Source: an uncultured Lachnospiraceae bacterium (lineage in GTDB: Bacteria > Bacillota > Clostridia > Lachnospirales > Lachnospiraceae). From it: 35,136 bases of DNA. Shown piece by piece: positions 16,981 to 26,344 of the stretch (position 1 is its first letter; every line of letters starts with the position of its first letter). The stretch is from contig CAJUFN010000022.1 in assembly GCA_910585545.1 (NCBI GenBank), forward strand, positions 1 to 35,136. The letters are read 5' to 3'. Made by a program: the position numbers and the translations under genes. The notes below the pieces were generated by a model. It was not told the DNA's origin. It was given only the letters and a program-made list of their open reading frames with translations, and did not search any database.

Positions 16981-19296
16981 CTATACCAGAGCCTCTTCTA
17001 ATACTTCTTTCATCTGAGTTACCGGTATGATTTCCAGTCCTTTTTTAATCTCGTCTGATATCTCTTGTACATCATTGATGTTCTCTCTTGGTACAAGTAC
17101 CCTGCGAATTCCTGCATTCTTTGCTGCCAGCAGTTTTTCCTTTAATCCTCCGATCGGAAGCACCCTTCCCCGAAGTGTGATCTCACCTGTCATGGCCAAA
17201 TCCGCATGTACTTTTTTCCCTGTTGCTGCCGACAGCATCGCCGTTGCCATCGTGATTCCCGCCGAAGGTCCGTCTTTTGGAACCGCGCCTTCCGGAATAT
17301 GAATATGGATATCATGCTTTTCAAAATAATCTTCTGGAATACCATATTCTCTGCTAATAGAGCGAATATAACTGATACCTGTCTGCGCTGATTCCTTCAT
17401 CACATCTCCCATCTGTCCGGTCAGGATCATCTCGCCCTTTCCAGGCATGACATTCACTTCAATCTGCAATGTATCGCCGCCGACGCTGGTCCATGCCAGT
17501 CCCCTTACAATACCAATATCATCCGCTTCATTTACCATCTGATAACTGAATTTTTCTTTTCCGAGATATTTTTTGAGATTCTTTTCTGTCACATTGAATT
17601 TCTCTTTGTCCGTCTCAAGCAAAGCTCTGGCCGCTTTTCTGCATATCTCTTCGATTTTTCGCTCCATCTGACGTACGCCTGCTTCTTTTGTATAATTCCT
17701 TGCAATTCTCCAGACCGCACCTTTACTGATCGTCAGTACTTTTTTTGTAAGACCATGCTTTTCAATCTGCTTTGGAATCAGATGCTGCTGCGCAATATGA
17801 AGCTTCTCATTTTCTGTATAACTGTTGATCTCAATCACTTCCATACGGTCCAGAAGCGGTCTTGGTATCGTCTGCAGCGTATTGGCAGTTGTAATGAATA
17901 CCACCTCTGACAAATCCATCGGTACTTCCAGATAATGATCCCTGAACCTTACATTTTGCTCACTGTCAAGAACTTCTAAGAGTGCAGAGAAAGTATCCCC
18001 TTTATAATCCGTACTTACTTTATCGATTTCATCCAAAAGCATGACCGGATTCTTCACGCCTGCTTGGCGAAGAGCATTTGCGATACGCCCCGGCATCGCG
18101 CCTACATACGTTTTGCGATGGCCTCGGATCTCTGCTTCATCTCTCACCCCTCCAAGAGAAATCCGCACATATGGCTTCTCTAACGCGCGGGCAAGCGATC
18201 TGGCAATCGACGTTTTCCCGGTTCCCGGCGGTCCTACCAGACACAGTATCGGAGTGTTTCCTTTTGGAGCCATGGCACGCACTGCCAGAAATTCCAGGAT
18301 ACGTTCCTTCACCTCAAAAAGCCCATAATGATCTTCTTCCAGAATCTTCTTTGCAAGAACAATATCCTGATGTTCCTTTTGCATCTTATCCCAAGGCATC
18401 TCTAACATTGTTTCGATATATGTGCGAAGCACACCGCTTTCAGAAGGACTGTTCATCGTATTTTTAAATCTGCCGATCTCTTTTTTCAGTTTTTCTTTCA
18501 CTTCATCCGAAGCCTGAAGCTCTTTGGCCTGCTTTTCAAATTCCTCGGCATCGCTTATCGTTGTCTCGTCTCCTAATTCCTCCCGGATCAGTTTTAATTG
18601 CTCCCGCAGTATATATTCACGCTGGCTTTGCTCAACTCTTGCCCTTACTTTTTTCTGGATTTCCTCTTTCAGATTCAAGACCTGGATCTCATTTGCCAGC
18701 TTGTATACCAAGGTCTCATAACGCTCATTGATATCCGTCGCATCAAGAATCTCCTGCAGCTCTTTATAATGCATCGGAATATTCGCCGCTATCTCATTGA
18801 TCAGCTTCACCAGATCCGTAATTTCTGTAATGTGGCTAAGTGTTTCCTTACTGATTTTCGGCATCTTCATGGAATATTCCATATACACTTCCTTCAGATT
18901 TCGTATCATCGCCTCCAAGGTAAGCTCCTCTTGAATCGTTAATTCTTCCTCTTCCAGAATCTCTATCTCTGCCTCCATATAAGGATCTTTCTGTATCACT
19001 TTTTTCAGTCTTGCCCGTTTCCCTCCTGTCACCAGTACACGGGAAATATGCTTCGGTAATTTTATGATCTGATTGATTCTGGCAACAATTCCTATCTCAT
19101 ATACATCTTCCATTCCGGGATCTTCTATCTCCACGGACTTTTGCGTCACGAGAAATATCTCCTGCTCTTCCTGCATTGCCTCTTGTACTGCTTCTATGGA
19201 ACGTGGTCTGCTAACATCAAAATGTACAACCATCTCCGGCATAATCGTCATTCCGCGAAGAGGTACCATCGGCAAACAACTCATCTTTTCACTCAT
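16981..19296 (-). CDS. lon: ATP-dependent protease Lon
   Basis: This 771-aa LonA-type protease degrades misfolded and regulatory proteins in the cytoplasm. The N-terminal substrate-binding domain begins MVPLRGMTIMPEMVVHFDVS. An AAA module follows with Walker A GPPGTGKTS and Walker B MLLDEIDK. The C-terminal protease domain has the Ser-Lys dyad at Ser678 (KDGPSAGITM) and Lys721 (GGLKEK). GAGGGG precedes the ATG at 19296. It follows clpX after a hairpin terminator, so it may have its own start or depend on read-through. Nothing is missing from the family pattern. Confidence 0.97.
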   Translation of the reverse strand: MSEKMSCLPMVPLRGMTIMPEMVVHFDVSRPRSIEAVQEAMQEEQEIFLVTQKSVEIEDPGMEDVYEIGIVARINQIIKLPKHISRVLVTGGKRARLKKVIQKDPYMEAEIEILEEEELTIQEELTLEAMIRNLKEVYMEYSMKMPKISKETLSHITEITDLVKLINEIAANIPMHYKELQEILDATDINERYETLVYKLANEIQVLNLKEEIQKKVRARVEQSQREYILREQLKLIREELGDETTISDAEEFEKQAKELQASDEVKEKLKKEIGRFKNTMNSPSESGVLRTYIETMLEMPWDKMQKEHQDIVLAKKILEEDHYGLFEVKERILEFLAVRAMAPKGNTPILCLVGPPGTGKTSIARSLARALEKPYVRISLGGVRDEAEIRGHRKTYVGAMPGRIANALRQAGVKNPVMLLDEIDKVSTDYKGDTFSALLEVLDSEQNVRFRDHYLEVPMDLSEVVFITTANTLQTIPRPLLDRMEVIEINSYTENEKLHIAQQHLIPKQIEKHGLTKKVLTISKGAVWRIARNYTKEAGVRQMERKIEEICRKAARALLETDKEKFNVTEKNLKKYLGKEKFSYQMVNEADDIGIVRGLAWTSVGGDTLQIEVNVMPGKGEMILTGQMGDVMKESAQTGISYIRSISREYGIPEDYFEKHDIHIHIPEGAVPKDGPSAGITMATAMLSAATGKKVHADLAMTGEITLRGRVLPIGGLKEKLLAAKNAGIRRVLVPRENINDVQEISDEIKKGLEIIPVTQMKEVLEEALV

Positions 19297-19343
19297 GTCT
19301 TTTAACCCCTCGTATCTTCAAGTCTATTTTTCTCTATATTAGT

Positions 19344-19380
19344 AAAAGGACAGACACACTGATTCCTTTTGTGTCCGTCC
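19344..19380 (-). terminator. Terminator between clpX and lon
   Basis: On the minus strand GGACGGACACA pairs with TGTGTCTGTCC over 11 bp with one wobble (19370-19380 against 19348-19358), followed by TTTTAC. It lies 15 bp after the clpX stop. The T-tract is short, so partial read-through into lon is possible. Confidence 0.75.
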
Positions 19381-19394
19381 CACTTTTCTTCCTA

Positions 19395-20645
19395 TTATGC
19401 ACTTTCTGAATAGTCTTCTCTTCCATATATTGGTGCGGCGCCATTCGTCACAACTTCCTTTGTAATTCTGCATGAACGGATTGTCGGATCAGATGGTGCA
19501 TGATACATCGTATCCATCATGATATTCTCAATAATGGCACGAAGTCCTCTGGCTCCCGTTTTTCTTCGAATCGCCAGATCCGCTATCGCTTCCAACGCAT
19601 CATAATCAAAGCCAAGCTCCACATCATCCAACTCCATAAGCTTTTCATACTGTTTTACGATCGCATTTTTAGGCTCTGTCAATATACGCATCAACGTATC
19701 TCTATCCAGCAGATGCAATGCTACTGTTACCGGAACACGGCCTACCAACTCCGGAATCAAACCGAATTTTACCAAATCCTGCGGAAGTACCTGCTGATAT
19801 AAAGCATCGATATCCTCTTCCTGTTTGTTTCCGATTTCCGCATTAAATCCAATCGATTTACGATCGATCCTGCGCTCTACCATCTTCTCGATTCCTTCAA
19901 ATGCTCCGCCGCAGATGAACAAAATATTATTGGTATCAATCTGGATCAGTTCCTGATGCGGATGCTTTCTCCCTCCCTGCGGAGGAACAGACGCAACGGT
20001 TCCCTCTATGATTTTCAAAAGTGCCTGCTGCACACCTTCCCCTGATACATCTCGGGTAATGGAAGGATTCTCTGATTTTCTTGTGATCTTATCAATCTCA
20101 TCTATATAAATAATGCCATACTCTGCGCGTTCCACATCGCCATCTGCCGCCTGGATGATTTTAAGAAGAATATTTTCCACATCTTCTCCAACATATCCTG
20201 CTTCTGTAAGCGCGGTTGCATCTGCGATTGCAAATGGCACGTTTAGAATCTTTGCAAGCGTCTGGGCAAGCATCGTCTTTCCGCTTCCCGTAGGACCAAG
20301 CATCAGAATATTGCTTTTCTGCAGCTCTACGCCCAGATTCTTTTCGGCTAAAATTCGTTTGTAATGATTATATACTGCTACAGACAGGACTTTTTTTGCC
20401 TCTTCCTGACCAATCACATAATCGTCCAGAAACTGCTTAATCTCTTCCGGCTTGTACAGATTAATATCTGCAAGGCTGTCTGACTGTCTTTCGTATTCTT
20501 CAAACTCTTCTTCTATGATCTCAGAACACACTTCTATACATTCATCGCAGATATAGACCCCATTTGGTCCCGCGATCAATTTGCGTACCTGTGCCTGCGT
20601 TTTGTTACAAAAAGAACATCTCACCACTTCATTTTTTCCTGCCAT
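19395..20645 (-). CDS. clpX: ATP-dependent Clp protease ATP-binding subunit ClpX
   Basis: This 416-aa unfoldase feeds substrates to ClpP. An N-terminal four-Cys zinc-binding domain (CSFCNKTQAQVRKL, then YICDECIEVC) recognises adaptors. The AAA domain has Walker A GPTGSGKT, Walker B IIYIDEIDK and the RKSENPSITRDVSGEGVQ pore region. The hydrophobic loop needed for ClpP docking is seen as NAEIGNKQEED downstream of RKSIGFNAE. GAGGTGA precedes the ATG at 20645. Only 58 bp separate it from clpP; they hold a weak hairpin, not a clear terminator, so clpP and clpX are probably one operon. Confidence 0.97.
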   Translation of the reverse strand: MAGKNEVVRCSFCNKTQAQVRKLIAGPNGVYICDECIEVCSEIIEEEFEEYERQSDSLADINLYKPEEIKQFLDDYVIGQEEAKKVLSVAVYNHYKRILAEKNLGVELQKSNILMLGPTGSGKTMLAQTLAKILNVPFAIADATALTEAGYVGEDVENILLKIIQAADGDVERAEYGIIYIDEIDKITRKSENPSITRDVSGEGVQQALLKIIEGTVASVPPQGGRKHPHQELIQIDTNNILFICGGAFEGIEKMVERRIDRKSIGFNAEIGNKQEEDIDALYQQVLPQDLVKFGLIPELVGRVPVTVALHLLDRDTLMRILTEPKNAIVKQYEKLMELDDVELGFDYDALEAIADLAIRRKTGARGLRAIIENIMMDTMYHAPSDPTIRSCRITKEVVTNGAAPIYGREDYSESA

Positions 20646-20668
20646 ATACTCACCTCTTTTTTACACGG

Positions 20669-20695
20669 AAAGGGGATGCCCTTTGGACAACCCCT
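20669..20695 (-). other. Weak hairpin between clpP and clpX
   Basis: AAAGGG and CCCTTT (20669-20674, 20679-20684) form a 6-bp stem around a four-base loop, and an alternative AGGGG/CCCCT pairing overlaps it. There is no T-tract on the minus strand. It may adjust clpP to clpX ratio or mean nothing. Confidence 0.3.
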
Positions 20696-20703
20696 CTTGT
20701 CAT

Positions 20704-21291
20704 TTACTTTTTGCGGTCCGCAATCACTTCATCGATCAGACCATAGTCCTTTGCTTCCTGTGCAGACATAAAGTTATCTCTCTCCGTATCCATACGGATC
20801 ACATCCAAACTCTGTCCTGTATTTTCAGAAAGAATCTGATTTAATTTCTGACGTGTCTTTAAAATATGTTCTGCTGCAATCTGAATCTCTGTCGCCTGTC
20901 CCTGTGCACCGCCTGACGGCTGATGGATCATAATCTCTGCATTGGGCAGCGCAAAACGTTTTCCTTTTGTACCGCCTGCCAGTAAGAATGCTCCCATGCT
21001 TGCCGCCATACCCATACAGATCGTAGATACATCGCACTTGATGTACTGCATGGTATCATAGATTGCCATTCCCGCAGTTACGGAACCTCCCGGGCTGTTG
21101 ATATAAAACTGAATATCTTTTTCCGGATCTTCTGCTTCTAAGAACAAAAGCTGGGATACAATTAAATTAGCAGATACATCTGACACTTCTTCCCCCAGAA
21201 AAATAATACGGTCTTTTAACAATCTTGAAAAAATATCATAAGAACGTTCTCCGCGGCTTGTCTGTTCAATGACGTAAGGTACTAAACTCAT
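20704..21291 (-). CDS. clpP: ATP-dependent Clp protease proteolytic subunit ClpP
   Basis: The 195-aa serine peptidase forms the tetradecameric chamber used by ClpX. The catalytic triad is Ser98 (GMAASMGA), His123 (MIHQPSGG) and Asp172 (DTERDNFMS). The N-terminal MSLVPYVIEQTSRGERSYDI is the usual propeptide-like start. Length and motifs are typical. The ATG at 21291 follows the tig stop by 25 bp with an AGGAGG-like site, placing it in the tig operon. In Bacillus clpP is elsewhere, but tig-clpP-clpX order is common in Clostridia. Confidence 0.97.
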   Translation of the reverse strand: MSLVPYVIEQTSRGERSYDIFSRLLKDRIIFLGEEVSDVSANLIVSQLLFLEAEDPEKDIQFYINSPGGSVTAGMAIYDTMQYIKCDVSTICMGMAASMGAFLLAGGTKGKRFALPNAEIMIHQPSGGAQGQATEIQIAAEHILKTRQKLNQILSENTGQSLDVIRMDTERDNFMSAQEAKDYGLIDEVIADRKK

Positions 21292-21316
21292 ATTTACCTC
21301 CTGACCTTCCGGCAGA

Positions 21317-22603
21317 CTATTTTTCTACTGCTGCCTCCACGATAAATGTTATTGCTTCTTGAACTGCCATATCATCTTTCATCTGCTTTTTCTCATTTTC
21401 ACCCATGAAAGATTTTAACTTATCAGCTTCCATCTGGTATGCTTCTGCCATTTTTGCAATCTCTTCATCCAGTTTTTCATCACTGATTTCGATATTTTCC
21501 GCTTTTGCAATCGCTTCCAATACTAATCTTGTCTCAATACGTTTTACAGCCTGAGGCTTGAATTCTTCCATCATCTTCTCAGCTGTCATACCCGTAAACT
21601 GTGTATACTGTTCCATTGTGATTCCCTGGGCCTGAATTCTCTGAGCAAATTCATCCATCATCTGTCTTGTCTGTGTATTGATCATCGCATCCGGAATCTC
21701 CATAGAAGCATTGGCAATCGCTTTTTCTACTGCCTGATCTTCCTGTGCTCTCTTTCCGTCTGCAATCTTTCTCTCTTTGATCTTTGCTTTAATATCTGCC
21801 TTGTATTCTTCTAATGTATCAAATTCAGATACTTCTGCCGCGAATTCATCGTCTAACGCCGGAAGTTCTTTTGCTTTGATCTCATGTACGGTACATTTGA
21901 ACACTGCTTCTTTTCCTGCAAGCTCTGCTGCATGATACTCTTCCGGGAAAGTCACTTTCACTTCTGTTTCTGTCTCTGCTTCCACACCGATCAGCTGTTC
22001 TTCAAATCCCGGAATGAAAGAACCGGAACCGATTACTAACGGATAGTTTTCACCCTTGCCGCCTTCGAATGCAACACCGTCTACAAAACCTTCAAAATCT
22101 AATACGACCTCGTCTTTATCCTGTACCGGACGTCCTTCTACGATAACTTCTCTTGCGCTCTTCTCCTGCTCTTTTACAAGTTCTTCTTCGATCTCTTTCT
22201 GAGTTACTCTGTTAGAGAACTTCTCTACTTCAAGTCCTTTGTATTCGCCAAGTGTTACTTCCGGTTTCACCGCTACTTCTGCTGTGAAAATGAATGGCTT
22301 TCCTTTTTCAATCTGCACAACATCAATACTTGGCTGAGATACGATATCCAGACCGCATTCGTCATATGCTTTCGCATAATTCTTCGAAATCAATGCATTT
22401 GCTGCATCTTCGTAGAAAACCTCTACTCCATACATTTTCTCGATCATCTGACGCGGTACTTTTCCTTTACGGAAACCTGGCATCGTGATTTTTCCTTTTT
22501 GCTTCTGATATGCACTCTGAAGTGCTTTTTCCAACTCTTCGGCAGAAACTTCGATTGTAAGTTTTGCCATGTTCTTCTCCATGTTTTCCACTTGTAAACT
22601 CAT
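21317..22603 (-). CDS. tig: Trigger factor, ribosome-associated chaperone and prolyl isomerase
   Basis: The 428-aa chaperone binds nascent chains at the ribosome exit. The N-terminal ribosome-docking motif is GFRKGKVPRQMIEKMYG (about residues 43-59). The FKBP-type PPIase domain (about 150-245) begins KDEVVLDFEGFVDGVAFEGG. The C-terminal helical arm domain fills 260-428. Length is normal. The start at 22603 is fixed by AAGGAGG upstream. It is the first gene of the tig-clpP-clpX run; a candidate -10 TATACT sits about 90 bp upstream but its -35 is poor, so I list no promoter. Confidence 0.96.
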   Translation of the reverse strand: MSLQVENMEKNMAKLTIEVSAEELEKALQSAYQKQKGKITMPGFRKGKVPRQMIEKMYGVEVFYEDAANALISKNYAKAYDECGLDIVSQPSIDVVQIEKGKPFIFTAEVAVKPEVTLGEYKGLEVEKFSNRVTQKEIEEELVKEQEKSAREVIVEGRPVQDKDEVVLDFEGFVDGVAFEGGKGENYPLVIGSGSFIPGFEEQLIGVEAETETEVKVTFPEEYHAAELAGKEAVFKCTVHEIKAKELPALDDEFAAEVSEFDTLEEYKADIKAKIKERKIADGKRAQEDQAVEKAIANASMEIPDAMINTQTRQMMDEFAQRIQAQGITMEQYTQFTGMTAEKMMEEFKPQAVKRIETRLVLEAIAKAENIEISDEKLDEEIAKMAEAYQMEADKLKSFMGENEKKQMKDDMAVQEAITFIVEAAVEK

Positions 22604-22719
22604 TTATCGTTTCCTCCTTAAAATATTTTTCCCGTCTATATACAAAGAAATTATGAAAACTCTCGACTCCTATATAATCACAGTCATTGTTGTAGTATAT
22701 CATATTCTTTAAAAAATTG

Positions 22720-23400
22720 CTAGTCTTCAATTTCACCTAATCCCACAATTTTTATAAGAAATTCCCGGAATTCTTCCTCGTTGATTTCAAAAGTCTTGTC
22801 TTCCCCCCGCTCTACAGACAGAATAACCGCTTCTTCTTCCTTATATGAAATGTCTTCATATGCACTTTCCAGGAGATGATATGCATGCAAGACAAACTCA
22901 TACTGCATCTGCTCGTTGATTTCTGCTTCCGTTCCTGCATATTCTCCCGCCTCCGCCTTTTTCAGTAATTCCTCAGAATCCTGCTTTACGCCTTCCACAA
23001 ATTTTTCAAAGACATCTGCCGGATGAATCTTTACCTCTACTTCATATTTATCTTTATGGATCTTCTTAGCCTCCCGGACATCGTAACGCATGATCCTGAA
23101 AATATCGGCAGCTAATTTTTCAAAATCCTCATTTCTGCCGGCGCTGATGTCTGTTCCTCCCGTAATATGGTCTGTCACAAATTGTGCGATCGTATTCTTA
23201 TACTGTTCCCGCAATTCTACTCTGGACGTTCCTTCTATCACCGCGGATGCCTGCACGACATCCTCCTGAAATGTAAGATCCAATACCGCCTGTACATATG
23301 CTTTCGCATCAAAGTCTTTCGGCCATACCGCAAAAGCAATTCCAATCACTGCAACAATCAAGATCACTGCCGCAATGCTTCGTTTCGTTTTTTTCTGCAT
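22720..23400 (-). CDS. Membrane-anchored or secreted protein of unknown function (226 aa)
   Basis: I do not recognise a named family. An N-terminal basic stretch (MQKKTKRS) and one hydrophobic segment (about residues 9-26) make a signal anchor; there is no lipobox Cys. The rest is a charged, mostly helical extracytoplasmic domain with KYEVEVKIHPADVFEKFVEG, recalling DUF5105-like clostridial proteins with alternating helix and strand, but this is a weak resemblance. It starts 20 bp after the DJ-1 gene, so both probably share the promoter at 24007-24035. It ends 116 bp before tig. Cargo or partner unknown. Confidence 0.75.
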   Translation of the reverse strand: MQKKTKRSIAAVILIVAVIGIAFAVWPKDFDAKAYVQAVLDLTFQEDVVQASAVIEGTSRVELREQYKNTIAQFVTDHITGGTDISAGRNEDFEKLAADIFRIMRYDVREAKKIHKDKYEVEVKIHPADVFEKFVEGVKQDSEELLKKAEAGEYAGTEAEINEQMQYEFVLHAYHLLESAYEDISYKEEEAVILSVERGEDKTFEINEEEFREFLIKIVGLGEIED

Positions 23401-23420
23401 ACGTTCCTGTCCCCTTCTTC

Positions 23421-23966
23421 CTAACGGACGATTCCTTCACAGACCTTATCCACTGCTGCCTTTCCTTCCAGGCTCTCAAGAATCAGCAATGCGAATTCCA
23501 AAGATGCCGCCATTGCCTGTCCTGTTATAATATATCCGTCTCTTACCGCCGGGTCGTCCTGTACCTCTGCGCCATATAAAAACTGCGTCATACTTGGATG
23601 TGCCACCGCCTTCTTTCCTTCCAGATATCCCATTTTGCCAAGAATGCTTGGCGCCGCACAAATCGCCGCTACATATTTGCTTGCTTTTACGAACTGCCCG
23701 ACCACTTCTTTTACACCTTCATGTGCATCCAGATTCTCCGTTCCTACACTTCCGCCCGGGAGCACGATCATGTCTTTTTCCGTATAATCCACTTCATCGA
23801 ACAGCTTATCCGCCTGCAGTGAAATTCCATGTGAAGTTGTCACCGTCTTGGTCTCCTGGATAGACACGGTGTCCACTTCTACGCCTGCTCTTCGAAGCAC
23901 ATCTACTGTAGTAAGCCCTTCGATCGTCTCAAAACCGTCTGCTAAAAATACACATACTTTTTTCAC
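23421..23966 (-). CDS. DJ-1/PfpI family protein
   Basis: The 181-aa protein has the DJ-1 fold pattern: FLADGFETIEG with Glu16, the nucleophile elbow AAICAAPSILG with Cys103, and VLPGGSVGTENL. It matches the YajL/ThiJ/DJ-1 branch by length and by the Cys-Ala-Ala-Pro context. Proposed activities in this branch include glyoxalase or deglycase-like chemistry and oxidative stress protection; these are debated and the substrate here is unknown. The start codon is GTG at 23966, with AGGAGG 7 bases upstream. It is divergent from the CYTH gene and leads a two-gene unit with the 226-aa protein. Confidence 0.92.
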   Translation of the reverse strand: MKKVCVFLADGFETIEGLTTVDVLRRAGVEVDTVSIQETKTVTTSHGISLQADKLFDEVDYTEKDMIVLPGGSVGTENLDAHEGVKEVVGQFVKASKYVAAICAAPSILGKMGYLEGKKAVAHPSMTQFLYGAEVQDDPAVRDGYIITGQAMAASLEFALLILESLEGKAAVDKVCEGIVR

Positions 23967-24006
23967 GTCAAGTTCCTCCTATTCTTCTTAATTACAATAC
24001 GTTTGT

Positions 24007-24035
24007 CTTATATGATTTCATTTGCATTCTAACAA
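24007..24035 (-). promoter_or_regulatory. Putative promoter of the DJ-1 gene
   Basis: On the minus strand TTGTTA (24030-24035) and TATAAG (24007-24012) are separated by 17 bp, about 40 bp before the GTG start. The 174-bp divergent region holds nothing else clear; a possible CYTH promoter (TTTACT, 17 bp, TATCAT, about 24076-24104 on the plus strand) is too weak to list separately. Confidence 0.6.
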
Positions 24036-24140
24036 AGCCTTCGATAAATTGCAAATAAATTGTATCTTGCCTTGTTTACTTCTTATCCATTCCCATGTAT
24101 CATAAATGCATAACCAAACTTTAAAAGGAGTTACTCACAC

Positions 24141-24590
24141 ATGGAAATCGAACGCAAATATTTAATTGATCAAATTCCTTTCTCTTTAGCTGCTTACGAA
24201 ATGCATCATTTAGAGCAAGGATATCTCTCCACCGCCCCGGTCGTACGCATCCGCAAAGACGATGACAACTATATCCTGACTTACAAATCAAAAGGATTGA
24301 TGGTGCGGGAGGAATACAACCTTCCCCTGACCAGGGATTCTTACGAACACCTGCGTAAAAAAATCGACGGCATTCTGATATCGAAAAGAAGATATCTCAT
24401 TCCGCTCACGGAAAGGCTTACGATTGAACTGGATATCTTCGAGGGCCCTTTGGCTCCGCTCAAACTTGCCGAAGTAGAATTCAAGACAGAAGAAGAAGCC
24501 AATCGCTTTACACCGCCGGAATGGTTCGGAGAAGACGTGACCTTCTGCACCGACTACCATAACAGCACGCTGAGCCGGACATTGGGATAA
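24141..24590 (+). CDS. CYTH domain protein (triphosphate-tunnel metalloenzyme)
   Basis: This 149-aa protein is the only clear plus-strand gene. It begins MEIERKYLI, the ExExK signature of the CYTH fold, and carries alternating charged beta strands that line the tunnel: VRIRKDDDNYILTYKSKG, REEYNLPL, KRRYLIPL, LTIELDIFEG and AEVEFKTEEEA. Such proteins hydrolyse inorganic triphosphate or related polyphosphates with a divalent metal; adenylate cyclase activity is known for a few members only. It is at the short end of the family. AAAAGGAG lies about 11 bases before the ATG. It is convergent with the threonine operon; both share the terminator at 24597-24619. Confidence 0.9.
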   Translation: MEIERKYLIDQIPFSLAAYEMHHLEQGYLSTAPVVRIRKDDDNYILTYKSKGLMVREEYNLPLTRDSYEHLRKKIDGILISKRRYLIPLTERLTIELDIFEGPLAPLKLAEVEFKTEEEANRFTPPEWFGEDVTFCTDYHNSTLSRTLG

Positions 24591-24596
24591 AATTAA

Positions 24597-24619
24597 GGGC
24601 TGGCAAGAATCGCCAGCCC
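24597..24619. terminator. Convergent (bidirectional) terminator hairpin
   Basis: GGGCTGGC and GCCAGCCC pair perfectly over 8 bp around a 7-base loop. On the minus strand the hairpin is followed by TTAATTTTAT, a better U-tract than the plus-strand side, so it mainly ends the threonine operon. It may also stop the CYTH transcript. Confidence 0.8.
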
Positions 24620-24638
24620 AAGTGTTCCTCATATATCA

Positions 24639-25115
24639 TTATTCTGCCAATCCGAATCCATCGTGTACCGCAAGCAGCGCTTTATCGGTATCTTTCTCAT
24701 CAATGAACACCGTGATCCGTATTTCAGATGTAGATATCATATTGATATTGATTCCGGAATTATAAAACGACTCAAACATCTTCACCGCGATTCCCGGATT
24801 GGTCATCATCCCTGCGCCTACAATCGATATCTTTGCCACATCCTCCTTATGTTTCATCTCTTTGATTGTCAGATTCTCTTTCCTCTCTTCCAGAAGTTTC
24901 AATGCTTTACTCACATCATCCTGTGCTATGGTAAATGAAATATCTTTTGTTCCTTCCCGGCCTACCGACTGCAGAATAATATCAATATTGATATTGTGTC
25001 TTGCCAACATACTGAATATCCTGAACGCAGCCCCCGGCTTATCCTCAATTCCAATTACAGAAATACACGCTATGTTCTTATCAGCCGTCACACCGCTGAT
25101 TGAGATTTTTTCCAT
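24639..25115 (-). CDS. Stand-alone aspartokinase-type double ACT regulatory protein
   Basis: The 158-aa protein is two ACT domains with no kinase domain. It matches the C-terminal half of lysine-sensitive aspartokinases: VTADKNIACISVIGIEDKPG, then INIDIILQSVGREGTKDISF, KISIVGAGMMTNPGIAVKMF and NMISTSEIRITVFIDEKDTD. AAGGAGG lies 7 bases before the ATG, so it is a real independent start, not a broken lysC. It closes an operon with homoserine dehydrogenase and a phosphomutase, so binding of threonine, lysine or methionine to control aspartate-family flux is likely. It might act on a separate aspartokinase as a beta subunit; that is inference. Confidence 0.88.
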   Translation of the reverse strand: MEKISISGVTADKNIACISVIGIEDKPGAAFRIFSMLARHNINIDIILQSVGREGTKDISFTIAQDDVSKALKLLEERKENLTIKEMKHKEDVAKISIVGAGMMTNPGIAVKMFESFYNSGININMISTSEIRITVFIDEKDTDKALLAVHDGFGLAE

Positions 25116-25142
25116 TTTGACAACCTCCTTAGAAAGTACCTC

Positions 25143-26342
25143 CTAACATTCAAACAAATGATCAATGAGCCGATATCCGTCGTTCCATAGAATCCCGCTT
25201 TTGTCCGCCGTATTCTCCTGATACTTTTCCATGCCGTTTTGCGCCTTCGTGCTGTCATACAGAAGATATGGTACCGGTTCTTGGGTATGTGTCCGCGCCT
25301 CAACGGGTGTAGGATGATCCGGCAGGATCAACATACGATAATCTTCGCCCGCCTTCTCAAATGCGTTTGTAACGAAAGACAATATTTTTTCGTCGATATT
25401 TTCGATTGCTTTTACCTTATCTGCCGCACTTCCCTGATGCCCCATCTCATCCGGAGCCTCCACATGAATATAGACAAAATCATATCCCTCATCCAGAAGC
25501 ACGCTTGCCGCAGCCTTGGCTTTCCCTTCATAATTGGTATGAAGTCCGCCATTTGCACCTTCTACCGATATATTTTTCATGCCGGCGCCTACTGCGATTC
25601 CTTTGAGCAAATCCACCGCAGAAATCATAGCACCGCGTTTTCCTGTCTTTTCTTCAAAATCAGTCAGAGCAGGTCTTGTTCCCGCTCCCCAGAACCATGC
25701 AGAGTTTGCAGGACGAAGTCCCTTTTCTTTCCGCGCAATATTGATCGGATGATCTTCAAGAATTTCATAACTTTTCACCATCATATCACGCAAGACTTCA
25801 TCTTCCGGAAGATATTCACCGATTTTCTTCGTCAAAATATCATGCGGAGGAGTAAGCTCCACAACCTCACCCTTGGACCATACAAGAAGATGCCGGTAAC
25901 TAATTCCCTGATAAAAATCATATCCTTCTCTTGTAAGCCCTTCCTTTAATGCTTCCAAAAGAACTGCCGCCTCTTGCGTACTGATCTCATCCGAACTGTG
26001 GTCGATCATTGTTTTCTCTTCGTAAGGCTCCTCTTGTGAAAGTGTTACCAGATTACATCGAAACGATACATCCGTATCTTTCATATCCACTCCGATACTA
26101 AGCGCCTCCAAAGGCGATCTTCCGGAATAATAAACCTTCGGATCATATCCAAGCACGGACAGATTCGCCGTATCGCTTCCCGGCGCCATTCCTTGCGGCA
26201 CCATGGATACCATACCGATCTCCGATACCTTAGCAAGCCTGTCCATTACCGGCGTTACAGCCGCTTCCATCGTCGTCCGGCCTCCCAGCTCCTCTAACGG
26301 TCTTCCAGCCATTCCGTCCGCAAGCATTACAATGTATTTCAT
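25143..26342 (-). CDS. apgM: ApgM-type cofactor-independent phosphoglycerate mutase, possible homoserine kinase analogue
   Basis: The 399-aa protein belongs to the archaeal-type iPGM branch of the alkaline phosphatase superfamily. It starts MKYIVMLADGMAGRPLEELG (metal-binding Asp), has the nucleophile stretch GSDTANLSVLGYDP, EAPDEMGHQGS for metal ligands and LPDHPTPVEARTHT near the end. Family role is 3PG/2PG interconversion, but members beside hom, as here, are proposed to phosphorylate homoserine where thrB is missing. Its ribosome site GGAGGG overlaps the last codons of hom and only two bases separate the genes, so they are translationally coupled. No thrB or thrC is in the window. Confidence 0.88.
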   Translation of the reverse strand: MKYIVMLADGMAGRPLEELGGRTTMEAAVTPVMDRLAKVSEIGMVSMVPQGMAPGSDTANLSVLGYDPKVYYSGRSPLEALSIGVDMKDTDVSFRCNLVTLSQEEPYEEKTMIDHSSDEISTQEAAVLLEALKEGLTREGYDFYQGISYRHLLVWSKGEVVELTPPHDILTKKIGEYLPEDEVLRDMMVKSYEILEDHPINIARKEKGLRPANSAWFWGAGTRPALTDFEEKTGKRGAMISAVDLLKGIAVGAGMKNISVEGANGGLHTNYEGKAKAAASVLLDEGYDFVYIHVEAPDEMGHQGSAADKVKAIENIDEKILSFVTNAFEKAGEDYRMLILPDHPTPVEARTHTQEPVPYLLYDSTKAQNGMEKYQENTADKSGILWNDGYRLIDHLFEC

Positions 26343-26344
26343 CT

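Noticed and set aside
22604..22719. Promoter for tig
   Set aside because: A TATACT candidate is present, but the box 17 bp upstream (TAGCAA-like) is poor, so I left it out.
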